This document shows, in pieces, positions 33,396 through 42,751 of a stretch of 64,000 nt of DNA. The notes under the pieces are model-generated. The model ran no database searches and was not told where the DNA came from. It saw only the letters and a list, made by a program, of their open reading frames with translations. The DNA comes from Pseudomonas gingeri (lineage in GTDB: Bacteria > Pseudomonadota > Gammaproteobacteria > Pseudomonadales > Pseudomonadaceae), in NCBI RefSeq assembly GCF_013386115.1, contig NZ_JACAOR010000013.1, positions 291,175 through 355,174 of the forward strand. Reading direction: 5' to 3'. The stretch's first letter is position 1, and each line of letters opens with the position of its first letter. The translations under genes were made by a program, and so were the position numbers.

Positions 33396-36300
33396 GGCAG
33401 TGTCGACAACGGCACGCGATACAGCGCGTCACCCGGCTCGGCATCGCCGAACCGGACCCAGTTGGCCACATCGTTGTGGAAGGTCTCGTAGAGACGGATC
33501 TTCGAATCCAGTTCGTCGATAAAGTCTTCCTGCTCGGCGACGCTCAGGGACAACCACAGGTCCTGGGTCATGCTCAGCGACTTGCTGCGATATGGCAGGC
33601 CTTCCAGGTACTCGCCGAGCACGCCGCCGTCGGCGAGGTTGCCGCCCTTGCGCAGGGCCGCCGGATCGCGGCTCATGTAGGCGCTGGCGCTGGCGATTTC
33701 CTGGAAGAAATCCTTGGGCGAGGTCTGGGTCTTGCGCGCGGCATCGACAATCAGTTTCAGCGACTGCTGCAGATCGTTGAGCTGCAGCTTGGTCAGCATC
33801 ACGCAGACCTGGAACGCCGGCAGAGCCGGGTTGGTCAGGTCGCGGTCGGCGGTCCAGGCACTGACCAGCTGCGGCGCCTGGCTGGCACCCTTGCGGCCGA
33901 GGAAATCCATGTGCATCGCATAGCCGATGGCCGCCGACTTGTCCGCCAGGCTTGGCGCCGCCGCCAGCAGCGGCACGGCCTGCGCCTGGTTGCTGCGCAC
34001 CTGGTGCACGAGATTGGCGAACACCGAGCCGATCTCGCCGACCCGCTCGCCGAGCTTGCGCACATCGCCGCCCTGGACCGGGATATAGAGATCGCCGATC
34101 TTCGGGTTGGCGTCGGCGGTCAGGGTCCGGTACTGCTGCTCGGCGAAGGCGTGATTCTTCTTCCCGGCATCGCTGCGCAGGTGCAGCGCGTAGATCTTGA
34201 TCTGCTTGCCCAGCGCCGCCTGGCGAATCTCCGCCTCGTTCATCTGGGTGCTGCTGTAGGGGTCGTTCTTGCGCAGTGAGCCGGCGTCGCTGACCAGCAG
34301 GATCAGGCGCCCGCCGTAGCCCGACCAGTCCATGCCGTTGACCGCCTGCATGACTCCGGCGAAGGAGTCCTCGTTGAACGAATGGCTCGACACCGTCGAT
34401 GCCTTGACCTGCCGCGCCAGTTCGAGAAAGCGCTCGGGATCGCGGCCCTGGTCGAGGGTCACCAGGGTCTTGGCCAGGTACTCCAGGCCGGGGGTCTTCT
34501 GGATGTTGTTGCGAAAGCCCACCAGGCCGAAACTCACGCTGTCCAGTTCGCCGCGCTGGGCGATCTGGCTTTGCAGTTCGTGGACCACATCGCGGATCTG
34601 GTCGATATAGGGCTGCATCGACACCGTGGTGTCCACCACCAGCACGATGGCGGTACGGAAGCTGTCGGTCGCCGCCGCTACGGGCGCGGCGCCGTTGCCG
34701 GTGCTTTGCCCACCGGTGCCGGGATCGATCGAGGCGACATTGAGCAACTGCACCGGCTGGCCGTTTTCATCGAAGCTTTCCCGCGAGGCGAAAATCGGCA
34801 GCAGGTAGAACTGGTTCTGCGGCACGGCGCTGGCCGCCGGTTCCAGGGCCAGCACGCGCTGGTCGTCCGCCGGATTTTTCTGGGCGTTGAGCAGCAGGTT
34901 CTTCGCCGCCGACGGATCGGCCAGCAGGCGGTCGAGATCGGCGGACTGGCGCAGGAACATCACCGGTGCCCGTCCGGAGCGCTCGGTGAATTTCAGCACC
35001 AGGCTCTGCTTCCACTCGCTGACCTTCGCGCCCGGCAGCCAGCCCGCGCTGCGTCCGTCGCTGGCCGCGCCGACGCGCACCCAATCGGCGCCGTCGACAT
35101 GCTTGCGCTGATAGACATAAAGCACCGAGAACGCCGGCAGGACCTTGTCCTTCTGTCCCCCCGGCGAACTGTAGAGCTGTGCGCCGGGCTGGCTCAGCAC
35201 GCGCTGGAACAGGGTCTTCTTGCCCGCCATCAGCAAGGGGCGATTGCCGCCGTCCGCTTCGCCCGGCGTCGGTTCGCTGACGGTCGGGAGCGCTGTCGAC
35301 GGCGTGGTCGGCTTGTCCGAGGCCGGAGGTGGTTTCGTCGCCGCGGTGGCCGTCGCCGATGAGCCTGTGGTCGCTCCCGGCGGCGTTGACGAAGACGTCG
35401 TGGCGCTGGCGCTCGACTGACCGCCCGCGGGGGGGTTCGCCGGGGCATCGGCGCTCAGCCACCAGTAGCCAGCGCCGCCGATGCCCAAGGCGGCCGCCAC
35501 CGCCACGGCCAGCAACGCGAGCACCGGGCCACGGCGCTGCTGCGAGCCGGCAGCCGGATCGAGCACCGGTTGCGCAGCCGGGCGCGGCGTGGGCGCGGGT
35601 TGTGCCGGCGCGCTGGTGGGAATCTCGATCGAGACCGGCGTCAGCCCACCCAGGTCGGTTCCCGGGGACGGCATCGGCTGCGCAACCGGCGTCGGCACCG
35701 CCAGGGGCTGGATCAGGGTCGACTCCAGCGTCTCGGGCGGCAGGTTGTCCAGCGCCGCCAGCAAGGCCGCCGCATCGGGGAAACGCTCCGCCGGGTCCTT
35801 GGCCAGCAGCCGACGCAGGATGTCCTGGTAACGACCGTGCTGGATCGGCAGCTCCGGCAACGGTTCGGTGAGGTGCGCCAGCGCCGTGGACAGCGCATCG
35901 GTGCCGGTATACGGCAGCTTGCCGACGAGGATCTCGTAGAGCACCACGCCCAGCGCGTAGAGGTCGGCGCGACCGTCGATATCCTGGCCCCGCGCCTGCT
36001 CCGGGCTCATGTAGCTCGGCGTGCCGACCGCGAATCCGGCCTGGGTGAACTGGGTACGGTCGTCCAGCGACTTGGCGATGCCGAAGTCCGAGAGCACCGC
36101 GGTACCGTCGGCGCGGAACAGGATGTTGGCCGGTTTCACATCGCGGTGCACCAGCCCCTGGGCATGGGCATACCCCAGCGCCGAGGCGATCTGGCGGATA
36201 TAGCCCAGGCCCTGCTCCGGGCTCAGGCCGGCGGCGATGCGCTCCTTGAGCGTGCCGTTGGGCAGGTACTCCATGGCCATGTAGTACAGCTCGCCGACAT

Positions 36301-36526
36301 TGCCGATATCGTGGATGGTCACGGTATGCGGGTGCGACAGTCGCGCCAGGGTCCGGCCTTCGCGCAGGAAGCGCTCGCAGAAGCTCGGGTCGGCGGCCAG
36401 CGCGGCCGCCATGACTTTCAGCGCCACCTTGCGCTCCAGCGACCGTTGGGTCGCCAGGTAGACGGTGGCCATGGCGCCTTCGCCAATCTCGCCGTCGATG
36501 TCGAATCCGGGAATCAGTATGTCCAT
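33392..36526 (-). CDS. ppkA: T6SS Ser/Thr protein kinase PpkA with vWA domain
   Basis: This 1044-residue transmembrane kinase phosphorylates Fha to trigger T6SS assembly. The cytoplasmic kinase domain (about 7-270) is complete: glycine loop GEGAMATV, Lys37 in VALKV, HRDVKPAN (catalytic Asp129), and DFG at Asp147. A Pro/Ala/Thr-rich linker leads to one membrane helix (about 336-357, LALLAVAVAAALGIGGAGYWW). The periplasmic part ends in a von Willebrand A domain with a MIDAS-type VVDTTVS motif near residue 635. TagR acts on this periplasmic side in P. aeruginosa. It overlaps tagT by four bases and lies 14 bases after pppA. Confidence 0.95.
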   Translation of the reverse strand: MDILIPGFDIDGEIGEGAMATVYLATQRSLERKVALKVMAAALAADPSFCERFLREGRTLARLSHPHTVTIHDIGNVGELYYMAMEYLPNGTLKERIAAGLSPEQGLGYIRQIASALGYAHAQGLVHRDVKPANILFRADGTAVLSDFGIAKSLDDRTQFTQAGFAVGTPSYMSPEQARGQDIDGRADLYALGVVLYEILVGKLPYTGTDALSTALAHLTEPLPELPIQHGRYQDILRRLLAKDPAERFPDAAALLAALDNLPPETLESTLIQPLAVPTPVAQPMPSPGTDLGGLTPVSIEIPTSAPAQPAPTPRPAAQPVLDPAAGSQQRRGPVLALLAVAVAAALGIGGAGYWWLSADAPANPPAGGQSSASATTSSSTPPGATTGSSATATAATKPPPASDKPTTPSTALPTVSEPTPGEADGGNRPLLMAGKKTLFQRVLSQPGAQLYSSPGGQKDKVLPAFSVLYVYQRKHVDGADWVRVGAASDGRSAGWLPGAKVSEWKQSLVLKFTERSGRAPVMFLRQSADLDRLLADPSAAKNLLLNAQKNPADDQRVLALEPAASAVPQNQFYLLPIFASRESFDENGQPVQLLNVASIDPGTGGQSTGNGAAPVAAATDSFRTAIVLVVDTTVSMQPYIDQIRDVVHELQSQIAQRGELDSVSFGLVGFRNNIQKTPGLEYLAKTLVTLDQGRDPERFLELARQVKASTVSSHSFNEDSFAGVMQAVNGMDWSGYGGRLILLVSDAGSLRKNDPYSSTQMNEAEIRQAALGKQIKIYALHLRSDAGKKNHAFAEQQYRTLTADANPKIGDLYIPVQGGDVRKLGERVGEIGSVFANLVHQVRSNQAQAVPLLAAAPSLADKSAAIGYAMHMDFLGRKGASQAPQLVSAWTADRDLTNPALPAFQVCVMLTKLQLNDLQQSLKLIVDAARKTQTSPKDFFQEIASASAYMSRDPAALRKGGNLADGGVLGEYLEGLPYRSKSLSMTQDLWLSLSVAEQEDFIDELDSKIRLYETFHNDVANWVRFGDAEPGDALYRVPLSTLP

Positions 36527-36540
36527 GGGTTGGGGTGTCT

Positions 36541-37269
36541 TCAGGTGGCTTTGACGACGATCGCCGTAATGTTGTCGGGGGCGCCCCGGGTCAGGCCCAG
36601 GTGCACCAGGCTGCGCACCACCTCATAGGGATCCGGGTGGCCGAGCACGTCGCGGATCTCCGCGTCTTCGGCGGTCTTGTTCAGGCCGTCGCTGCACAAC
36701 AGGTAGCTGTCGCCGGAGAGCACCTGGAAGTTGCTCGTGGACAATTCCAGTTGCGCCTCGACGCCAATCGCCCGGGTGACGATATTGGCCCGTGGATGCA
36801 CCCGCGCCTCGGCCTCGCTGAGCAGGCCGCTGTCCTGCAGGTCCTGGACATAGCTGTGATCGCGGGAAATGCTCTCCAGCTGGCCGTCGCGCAGGCGATA
36901 CAGGCGGCTGTCGCCGGCCCACAGGCAGACCGCGGCATCGCCGCGCACCGCCAGCAGGACCACGGTACTGCCCATCATCGCGACACCCCGGTTGCTCGTT
37001 TCCTCGCGGACCGCCGCGTTGACCTCGGCCAGCCGCGTGCGCAGGGCATTGCTGTAGATCGCCAGGGAGTCCGATGGCGGAATGCGCCGCAAGGTGTCGA
37101 CGATCAGGCTGGCGACGTAATCGCCCGCCGCGTGACCGCCCATGCCATCGGCGACGGCCCACAGGCCGGCATCGGGCAATTCCAGGCAAGCGTCTTCGTT
37201 GATCTGGCGAACCATGCCGACATGGCTGTAGCTGGCGGACTGATAAGTGATTGCAGGTGTGCTGGACAT
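36541..37269 (-). CDS. pppA: T6SS PP2C-type protein phosphatase PppA
   Basis: This 242-residue PP2C-family (PPM) phosphatase removes the phosphate that PpkA places on Fha and so resets the T6SS. Metal-binding motifs are present: RQINEDACLEL, ADGMGGHAAGD, LLCSDGLNKTA and APDNITAIVV. The length is the minimal catalytic domain, with no regulator fused. It starts directly at the tagF stop and lies 14 bases before ppkA, so kinase and phosphatase are made together. Confidence 0.95.
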   Translation of the reverse strand: MSSTPAITYQSASYSHVGMVRQINEDACLELPDAGLWAVADGMGGHAAGDYVASLIVDTLRRIPPSDSLAIYSNALRTRLAEVNAAVREETSNRGVAMMGSTVVLLAVRGDAAVCLWAGDSRLYRLRDGQLESISRDHSYVQDLQDSGLLSEAEARVHPRANIVTRAIGVEAQLELSTSNFQVLSGDSYLLCSDGLNKTAEDAEIRDVLGHPDPYEVVRSLVHLGLTRGAPDNITAIVVKAT

Positions 37270-37923
37270 CTAGTTCGACACTCCGCTGCCCAACAGGAAA
37301 CTGCCGAAATCGGCGGTCGCCGGCAACCCCGTGCAGCGCATCAGGCCGGCGGCGATCCGCTGCGAACCACGTCCCCACCACAGGCTCGCGCCGACACAGG
37401 CCTGCTCGGCCAGGGCCAGGCCACGACTCTGCGCATCGAGCGCGGCAAAGCGCTGCAACCCGGCGAAATCGCAGGTCGGGGGCTTGTTGGCAAACAACAG
37501 TGCGCCGAGGTCCTGGACGCCCTGGTCGAAGGCCTCGAAACCGGCCTCTTCTTCCAGGGTCGCCAGCAACAGCGCCTCGGCCTGTTCGAACCAGTCGTCG
37601 GCGCCGCCCACCACCGTCGCCAGGGCATGCCCGGCGTCCAGCGGCTGGGCGATGGTCAGCGGAAAATAGCGGCCGACCCGGTCGATGCTCGGCATCAGCA
37701 CGCCGGCGATCGCCTCGGGCCCACAGACGCCCGGTGCCAGGACAAAACGCCAGAGCGGGCTGACCAGGTACACATTCAGCCAGTCGCTGCCCAGTTGCTG
37801 CTGGCTGGCGAGCAGGCCGGACGCCAGCCAGGCGTCCCAGGGCTGCACGAAGCCCTGGGGCAGGCCGCGACTGACAAAGTCGCCGCGGCTGGCCAGCTTG
37901 CCGTAGAAACCCACTGTCGTCAT
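37270..37923 (-). CDS. tagF: T6SS post-translational repressor TagF
   Basis: This 217-residue TagF-domain protein (DUF2094) starts MTTVGFYGKLASRGDFVSRGLP, the family hallmark, followed by WLNVYLVSPLWRFVLAPG and GVLMPSIDRVGRYFPLTI. TagF blocks T6SS assembly independently of the phosphorylation route and in P. aeruginosa acts by binding Fha. In some species TagF and PppA are fused; here they are separate but abutting. The start at 37923 overlaps the tssM stop (ATGA); the longer open frame upstream lies inside tssM. Confidence 0.94.
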   Translation of the reverse strand: MTTVGFYGKLASRGDFVSRGLPQGFVQPWDAWLASGLLASQQQLGSDWLNVYLVSPLWRFVLAPGVCGPEAIAGVLMPSIDRVGRYFPLTIAQPLDAGHALATVVGGADDWFEQAEALLLATLEEEAGFEAFDQGVQDLGALLFANKPPTCDFAGLQRFAALDAQSRGLALAEQACVGASLWWGRGSQRIAAGLMRCTGLPATADFGSFLLGSGVSN

Positions 37924-40900
37924 AGGCGCTCCGGCAGGCTGAAGCCGCTGAGCACACGACTCTTGAACGGGTTGAAGGCGCTGTTGGCGCGCAACTCGTA
38001 GGAGATGCTCGCGCCGTCCACGCGCAAGCGCAGGTTGAAGCGGTCCGGGGAATTGCCGGCGTCCAGGTCCGACTGCTCCAGCAGGCGGAACCAGGCCCAC
38101 GGGCCATCCAGGGTGATGCCGGAACGACCGGTCGCCGAGGGCGGCGAGATCGACAGGCGGACCACGCCGATACTTCCGGGGTTGGGCCATTGCATCGCCA
38201 CCGGCCGGCTCGGGCCGTGGTCGTAGCTGATCTGCTGGCCATCGAGGTCGAGCAGGAACTGGGTGATCGAGGCATCCATCGCCACCGGCTTCAACTCGAA
38301 ACGCACGATCGGCTGGGTGCCGCCGGAGCGGAAGAACGCATCGCGAATCGACGCGGCGCGCTGGAAGGTCTGCAACACGCCCGGTGCGATCCCCAGTTTC
38401 TGCGCGGCGCCCGGCTGCCAGCGCCAGGTCGCCGCCGAGGTATCGACGTAGGGCTGCAGGTATTTGCGGAAGTAGTTGTCCATCACCCCGCCCACCCCGA
38501 AGAACTGGCCGAAGTCATCCAGGGTCGCGTCCCGGGCACTGCCGGAGGCCAGCGGATAACGGCCGCTGAGGGACTGCCGGTAGACATTCACCACTTCGCT
38601 GGTCCAGGCCGCGTTCAGCTGGTTGCGCACCCCGCCCATCATGCTGTTGGTGGTGGAGCTGACCACCGACTTGACCAACCCCTGGACCAGCGGTGGCTGG
38701 CGCTCGGCGGTCAGGCTGACCCGCGCGGCGGCGGCGCTGGCCTGGTTCTTCGCTTCACCGAGCAAGGCATCGCCACTGGCACCGACCATGGCGCTGACCT
38801 GCACATACAGTGCGTTCATGTCCGCCAGCAGGCCATCGATGGCCGCCGGCTCACCCTCGCCCTTGTTGACCAGGGCATTGAGTTCGGCGAAGTGCGCGCT
38901 GACCGGGTCCTCGCCCGCCGCCGCCGGCGCGGTGCCGGCCGCCTGTTCCTGGCCGAGCATCGAACCCAGGCGCTGCTTGATCTGGTCGACCCCGCTGTCG
39001 ACCTTCTTGCCCTGGGCCGCCAGCAGGCGTTCTTCCTGCTGCAGGTCGGTTTCCCTGGCCACCGCCACCAGCAGTTTTTTCAGTGGCGAGGTCGGTCCGG
39101 ATATCACCCGCAGGACATCGGCCGCCTGGGCCACGCTGGTGATCGGCACAAAGTCGATATCCGCCAGCAGGGCATCCCACTGGCGCAGGTAGTCCTGGAA
39201 GTACAGGCGGCGCACATCCGCCGCCAGGCTGGCGACATTCTGTTGCTCGGCCTGGTCGCGCCCCAGTACCCACTGCTCTTCGGCCAGGGTTCCGGCCTGG
39301 CTCAGGCTGCTCAGCAGGAACGCCTCGCGATAGCCCCTGGCGGTGAAGAAGCCGCTCAGGGGATCGCCCAGGGGCTTGCCGCTCTTGCGACTGAAGACCA
39401 GCGCGGCATCGCGACCGGCGGCTTCGTTCAGGCGGAAATCGGGCACCCCTTCCGGCAGCTTCTGGCGCTTGACGCGGTCGTAGACCCGCTGCGCCACCGG
39501 CAGTTGCTGCAACTGGCGGCGCAGGTCGTCGATCAGCCGCTCGTCCAGCCGGGCATTCGGCGGACGGCGCTCGAACAGCGCCTTGAGGTGCTCGCCCAGA
39601 GCCAGCCGCTGCTCCGGCGGCAGGTCACGGGGCAGGCTGCGGTCCCAGTCGAGGGCGATCCAGGCCTTGATGAACTCCGGATCGTAATGCTCGTTGTCGG
39701 CCAGCATCAGGTAGGCCTTCAGCCCCTCGTAGAGGAAGTCCGAGTTGCCGCCGCCGTGCAGTTGTTCCTCGACCCGGGTCAGCAGGCGCGGCGCGAACAC
39801 CGCGATCAACAGCTTGCGATAGACACTGGCGGACTCGGCCTCGAGCATGTCGCCCTGATACAGCCCCAGCCCTTCGGACCAGCCCGGCGCATCGCCGGCC
39901 AGGTGCCTGACCGCGTTGAGCAGCGGCAGCACCGCCAGCACATCGCGCTGCGCCGGGCTGAGGTTCTGCACGCTCTGGCCCAGCGGCGCGACCTTCTGGT
40001 CGACCTGGGCGATATAGGCCTGGTTGGCGCGGTAGCTCACCAGCCACAGCGTGCCCACCAGCAGCACCACCGCGACCGTTGCCGCCAGTACGCCACGGGC
40101 CAGCCATTTGCGCCGGCGCTCGACCTTGGGGTTGACGCCGACCAGTCCGCGCTCGGCGAAAGCCACGGCGGTGAACAGCTTCTCGATGAAATAGCTGCGC
40201 CCGGTACCGCTCTGGCGGGCCAGTTGCTGGCGGTCCAGGTTCATGCTCTGGGCCATGGCACCGATCAGGCGGTCGATCGGGCTGCCTTCCTGGGTGCCGC
40301 TGGTGAAGTACACGCCGCGCAACAGCGCCCGGTCTTCATAGGCGTTGGGCTTGAACACGCCGTCGAGGAAGCTCTGCAGGCATTCCTTCAGCGCGCCGAA
40401 CTGCTGCGGGAAACCGTAGATCAGGTCGCGCCGCGCCGGGTCGCGTTCCTGCTGCAGGCGCTCCACCAGGCGGGCGTTGAGGCGCTGCTCAAGCGCGGCG
40501 AATTCGCTCTTGAAATGCAACAGCGGACCTTCGGCGTTCTTGCCGTCGTCCAGGGCAAAGGTCATGCCCCAGACCTGCGCCCGTTCTTCCTTGCTCAGGG
40601 CATCGAAGAACTCCATGAACCCCGGCACCAGGTCCAGCTTGGTCAGCATCAGGTAGATCGGGAAGCGCACCCCGAGCTGGGTGTACAACTCCTGGATCCG
40701 CGCGCGGATCGCGGTGGCATGGGCCGCCCGCTCCGCGTCGGTGCTCAGCAGCAGGTCGGACAGGCTGATGGCGATGAAGGCGCCGTCGATGGGCCGGCGC
40801 GAACGCTGGGTCTTGAGCAGGTCGAGGAAGCCCAGCCAGGCCGCCTTGTCCACCTGGGCATGGCTGTCCTGGGTGGTGTAGCGCCCGGCGGTGTCCAGCA

Positions 40901-41423
40901 GCACCGCTTCGTCGGTGAACCACCAGTCGCAGTTGCGCGTGCCGCCGACCCCGCGGATCGCCCCGGCGCCGAGTTGCGCGGCCAGGGGGAAGTGCATCCC
41001 GGAATTGACCAGCGCGGTGGTCTTGCCCGAACCCGGTGGGCCGATGATCACGTACCACGGCAACTCGTACAGGTTGCGCCGCTCGTCACCGCCGAGCTTG
41101 GCCTTCTTGAGCAGCACCAGCGCCTCGTCCATGCGCTGGCGCAAGGTCGCCAGCTCCTCGGCGGTGGCCACGCTGGCGGGGTCCGGCGCGGTTTCCGCGG
41201 CCAGGCTCTGCATGACTTTCGCCGCCTGGCGGCGGGCCTGGATCAGGCGGAACAGGCGATAGCCGATCCACACCGCGAAGATCAGGATGATCAGCGCCCA
41301 GCGCCGCCCTGGCGGCACCAGCGCTTCCAGCAGCGGGCCGACGAACCAGATGATCAGGCTCAGGGCGATCAGCCCCAGCAACGGGATCACCCAGCGAATG
41401 ACAAAACCGAAAAACGCCTTCAC
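37920..41423 (-). CDS. tssM: T6SS inner-membrane protein TssM (IcmF)
   Basis: This 1167-residue protein spans the inner membrane and periplasm and forms the trans-envelope channel with TssJ and TssL. Two N-terminal helices (about 10-30 and 42-58) are followed by a cytoplasmic NTPase domain with Walker A GPPGSGKT at residues 128-135, then a third helix near residue 450 (VLAATVAVVLLVGTLWLVSY). The long periplasmic region carries the IcmF-related and DUF1215-type C-terminal domains that contact TssJ. The length is usual. It overlaps tssL by four bases. Confidence 0.96.
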   Translation of the reverse strand: MKAFFGFVIRWVIPLLGLIALSLIIWFVGPLLEALVPPGRRWALIILIFAVWIGYRLFRLIQARRQAAKVMQSLAAETAPDPASVATAEELATLRQRMDEALVLLKKAKLGGDERRNLYELPWYVIIGPPGSGKTTALVNSGMHFPLAAQLGAGAIRGVGGTRNCDWWFTDEAVLLDTAGRYTTQDSHAQVDKAAWLGFLDLLKTQRSRRPIDGAFIAISLSDLLLSTDAERAAHATAIRARIQELYTQLGVRFPIYLMLTKLDLVPGFMEFFDALSKEERAQVWGMTFALDDGKNAEGPLLHFKSEFAALEQRLNARLVERLQQERDPARRDLIYGFPQQFGALKECLQSFLDGVFKPNAYEDRALLRGVYFTSGTQEGSPIDRLIGAMAQSMNLDRQQLARQSGTGRSYFIEKLFTAVAFAERGLVGVNPKVERRRKWLARGVLAATVAVVLLVGTLWLVSYRANQAYIAQVDQKVAPLGQSVQNLSPAQRDVLAVLPLLNAVRHLAGDAPGWSEGLGLYQGDMLEAESASVYRKLLIAVFAPRLLTRVEEQLHGGGNSDFLYEGLKAYLMLADNEHYDPEFIKAWIALDWDRSLPRDLPPEQRLALGEHLKALFERRPPNARLDERLIDDLRRQLQQLPVAQRVYDRVKRQKLPEGVPDFRLNEAAGRDAALVFSRKSGKPLGDPLSGFFTARGYREAFLLSSLSQAGTLAEEQWVLGRDQAEQQNVASLAADVRRLYFQDYLRQWDALLADIDFVPITSVAQAADVLRVISGPTSPLKKLLVAVARETDLQQEERLLAAQGKKVDSGVDQIKQRLGSMLGQEQAAGTAPAAAGEDPVSAHFAELNALVNKGEGEPAAIDGLLADMNALYVQVSAMVGASGDALLGEAKNQASAAAARVSLTAERQPPLVQGLVKSVVSSTTNSMMGGVRNQLNAAWTSEVVNVYRQSLSGRYPLASGSARDATLDDFGQFFGVGGVMDNYFRKYLQPYVDTSAATWRWQPGAAQKLGIAPGVLQTFQRAASIRDAFFRSGGTQPIVRFELKPVAMDASITQFLLDLDGQQISYDHGPSRPVAMQWPNPGSIGVVRLSISPPSATGRSGITLDGPWAWFRLLEQSDLDAGNSPDRFNLRLRVDGASISYELRANSAFNPFKSRVLSGFSLPERL

Positions 41424-42745
41424 TCGACTCCCTCCGCCAAGACTGTGATTTCCACCCGACGATTCTTCGCCCGGCCCTCGGCCGTGGCGTTCGAGGCCAA
41501 GGGCTCGGTGTCGCTGCGCCCTTCGGCGCTGAAACGTTCCGGCTGGCCGGTCTTCGCCGCGAGGATCTGCAGCACCTGCTCGGCCCGCGCCTGGGACAAG
41601 GCCCAGTTCGACGGGAAACGCAGGGTGGCGATCGGGCGGTTGTCGCTGTGGCCGGTGACCCGCACCTGGCCCTTGACCTTGTGGATGGCGTCGGCGATGC
41701 GCAGCATCAGCGGCTGGAAGTCATCGACGATGCTGGAGCTGGCCGAGGCAAAGAGTTCGTCGCCGCGAATGGTCACCACCGAGCGATCGACCTTGTCTTC
41801 GACGGCGACCTTGCCAGCCTTGATCTCCTCGGCGAGGAACCCCGCCAGGCGCGGCCGCTCCACCAGCTTGGGCTGCACCACCGGACGGTCGATGGTCTGC
41901 ACCGGGATCTCGCCCAGGGCATGGATATTCTTGAACACCGGCTCGGCGTCGGCGGCCAGCTTCAGGCGCAGGCCGAACAGCAGCGCCAGCAGCAACGCCA
42001 GGCCGATGGCGACACCGACCCAGGGCGGCATGAACTGGCTCAGGCGGTCGCGCACCACGCTCAGGCCGCGCCAATGGGGCGACAGCTCGCGCTCGTACTC
42101 GCCACGGGCGCTGCGGATCGCCGCGCTGGTGCGTTCGCGCAGGGCATCGAGCTGGCTGCGACCGTCGTTCATCACCCGATAACGACCTTCGAACCCCAGG
42201 CAGATGCACAGGTACAGCAGCTCCAGCAGATACAGGCGTTCGCGCGGGCTCTGCAGGCAATGTTCGAGCAGCTGGAAGACCTTCTCGCCACCCCAGGCCT
42301 CGTTGTGCACAGTGATCAGCAGGCTCTGCTTGCCCCATTCACTGGCGCTGCCCCACGGCGTGCTGAGCACGGCTTCATCGAGGGCGGTGCACAGCGCGTA
42401 GCGCGCCAGCAGCACTTCGTTGCGGGCCACGCCGGCGGCTTCGGCGCGCTCTTCGAACTGGCGCAGATAGGCCAGCAATTGCGCGCGCAGGCTCGCCGGT
42501 GCCGGGTGGGCGATGGTGTTGCGCAAGCGTGTCAGCAACGCCAGCAACGGGCCGGCGGCGCTTTCCAGCGGGTTCAGGCCCTGGGACTGGCCCAGCGGTA
42601 GCGGCGCGGCCGGCATCGACAAGGGCGCCACCGGCTCGGCCCGGGCAGCGGCTTGCGGCTCGCGGCCACCGGGACGCGGCATGAACTGGGTACGGTCGTT
42701 GGGGACCGGCGCGGGCTGGCCCAGCGGATCTTCATTGGAGTGCAT
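41420..42745 (-). CDS. tssL: T6SS inner-membrane protein TssL with OmpA-like peptidoglycan-binding domain
   Basis: This 441-residue extended TssL has a Pro/Ala-rich N-terminus and the cytoplasmic DotU domain (about 60-245, ARYALCTALDEAVLSTPWG). One tail-anchor helix follows near 250-272 (VGVAIGLALLLALLFGL), then a periplasmic OmpA-like domain (about 315-438, VRVTGHSDNRPIATLRFPSN). The OmpA part binds peptidoglycan directly, so no separate TagL-type protein is needed. It is in the membrane complex with TssM and TssJ and binds the baseplate through TssK. Spacing to tssK is six bases. Confidence 0.95.
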   Translation of the reverse strand: MHSNEDPLGQPAPVPNDRTQFMPRPGGREPQAAARAEPVAPLSMPAAPLPLGQSQGLNPLESAAGPLLALLTRLRNTIAHPAPASLRAQLLAYLRQFEERAEAAGVARNEVLLARYALCTALDEAVLSTPWGSASEWGKQSLLITVHNEAWGGEKVFQLLEHCLQSPRERLYLLELLYLCICLGFEGRYRVMNDGRSQLDALRERTSAAIRSARGEYERELSPHWRGLSVVRDRLSQFMPPWVGVAIGLALLLALLFGLRLKLAADAEPVFKNIHALGEIPVQTIDRPVVQPKLVERPRLAGFLAEEIKAGKVAVEDKVDRSVVTIRGDELFASASSSIVDDFQPLMLRIADAIHKVKGQVRVTGHSDNRPIATLRFPSNWALSQARAEQVLQILAAKTGQPERFSAEGRSDTEPLASNATAEGRAKNRRVEITVLAEGVE

Positions 42746-42751
42746 CGCGGC

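Noticed and set aside
38190..42182. A 1330-codon plus-strand ORF opposite tssM/tssL
   Set aside because: It is antisense to two secure T6SS genes; its His/Gln/Arg/Gly-rich sequence is what high GC3 on the other strand produces, and no domain is recognisable.
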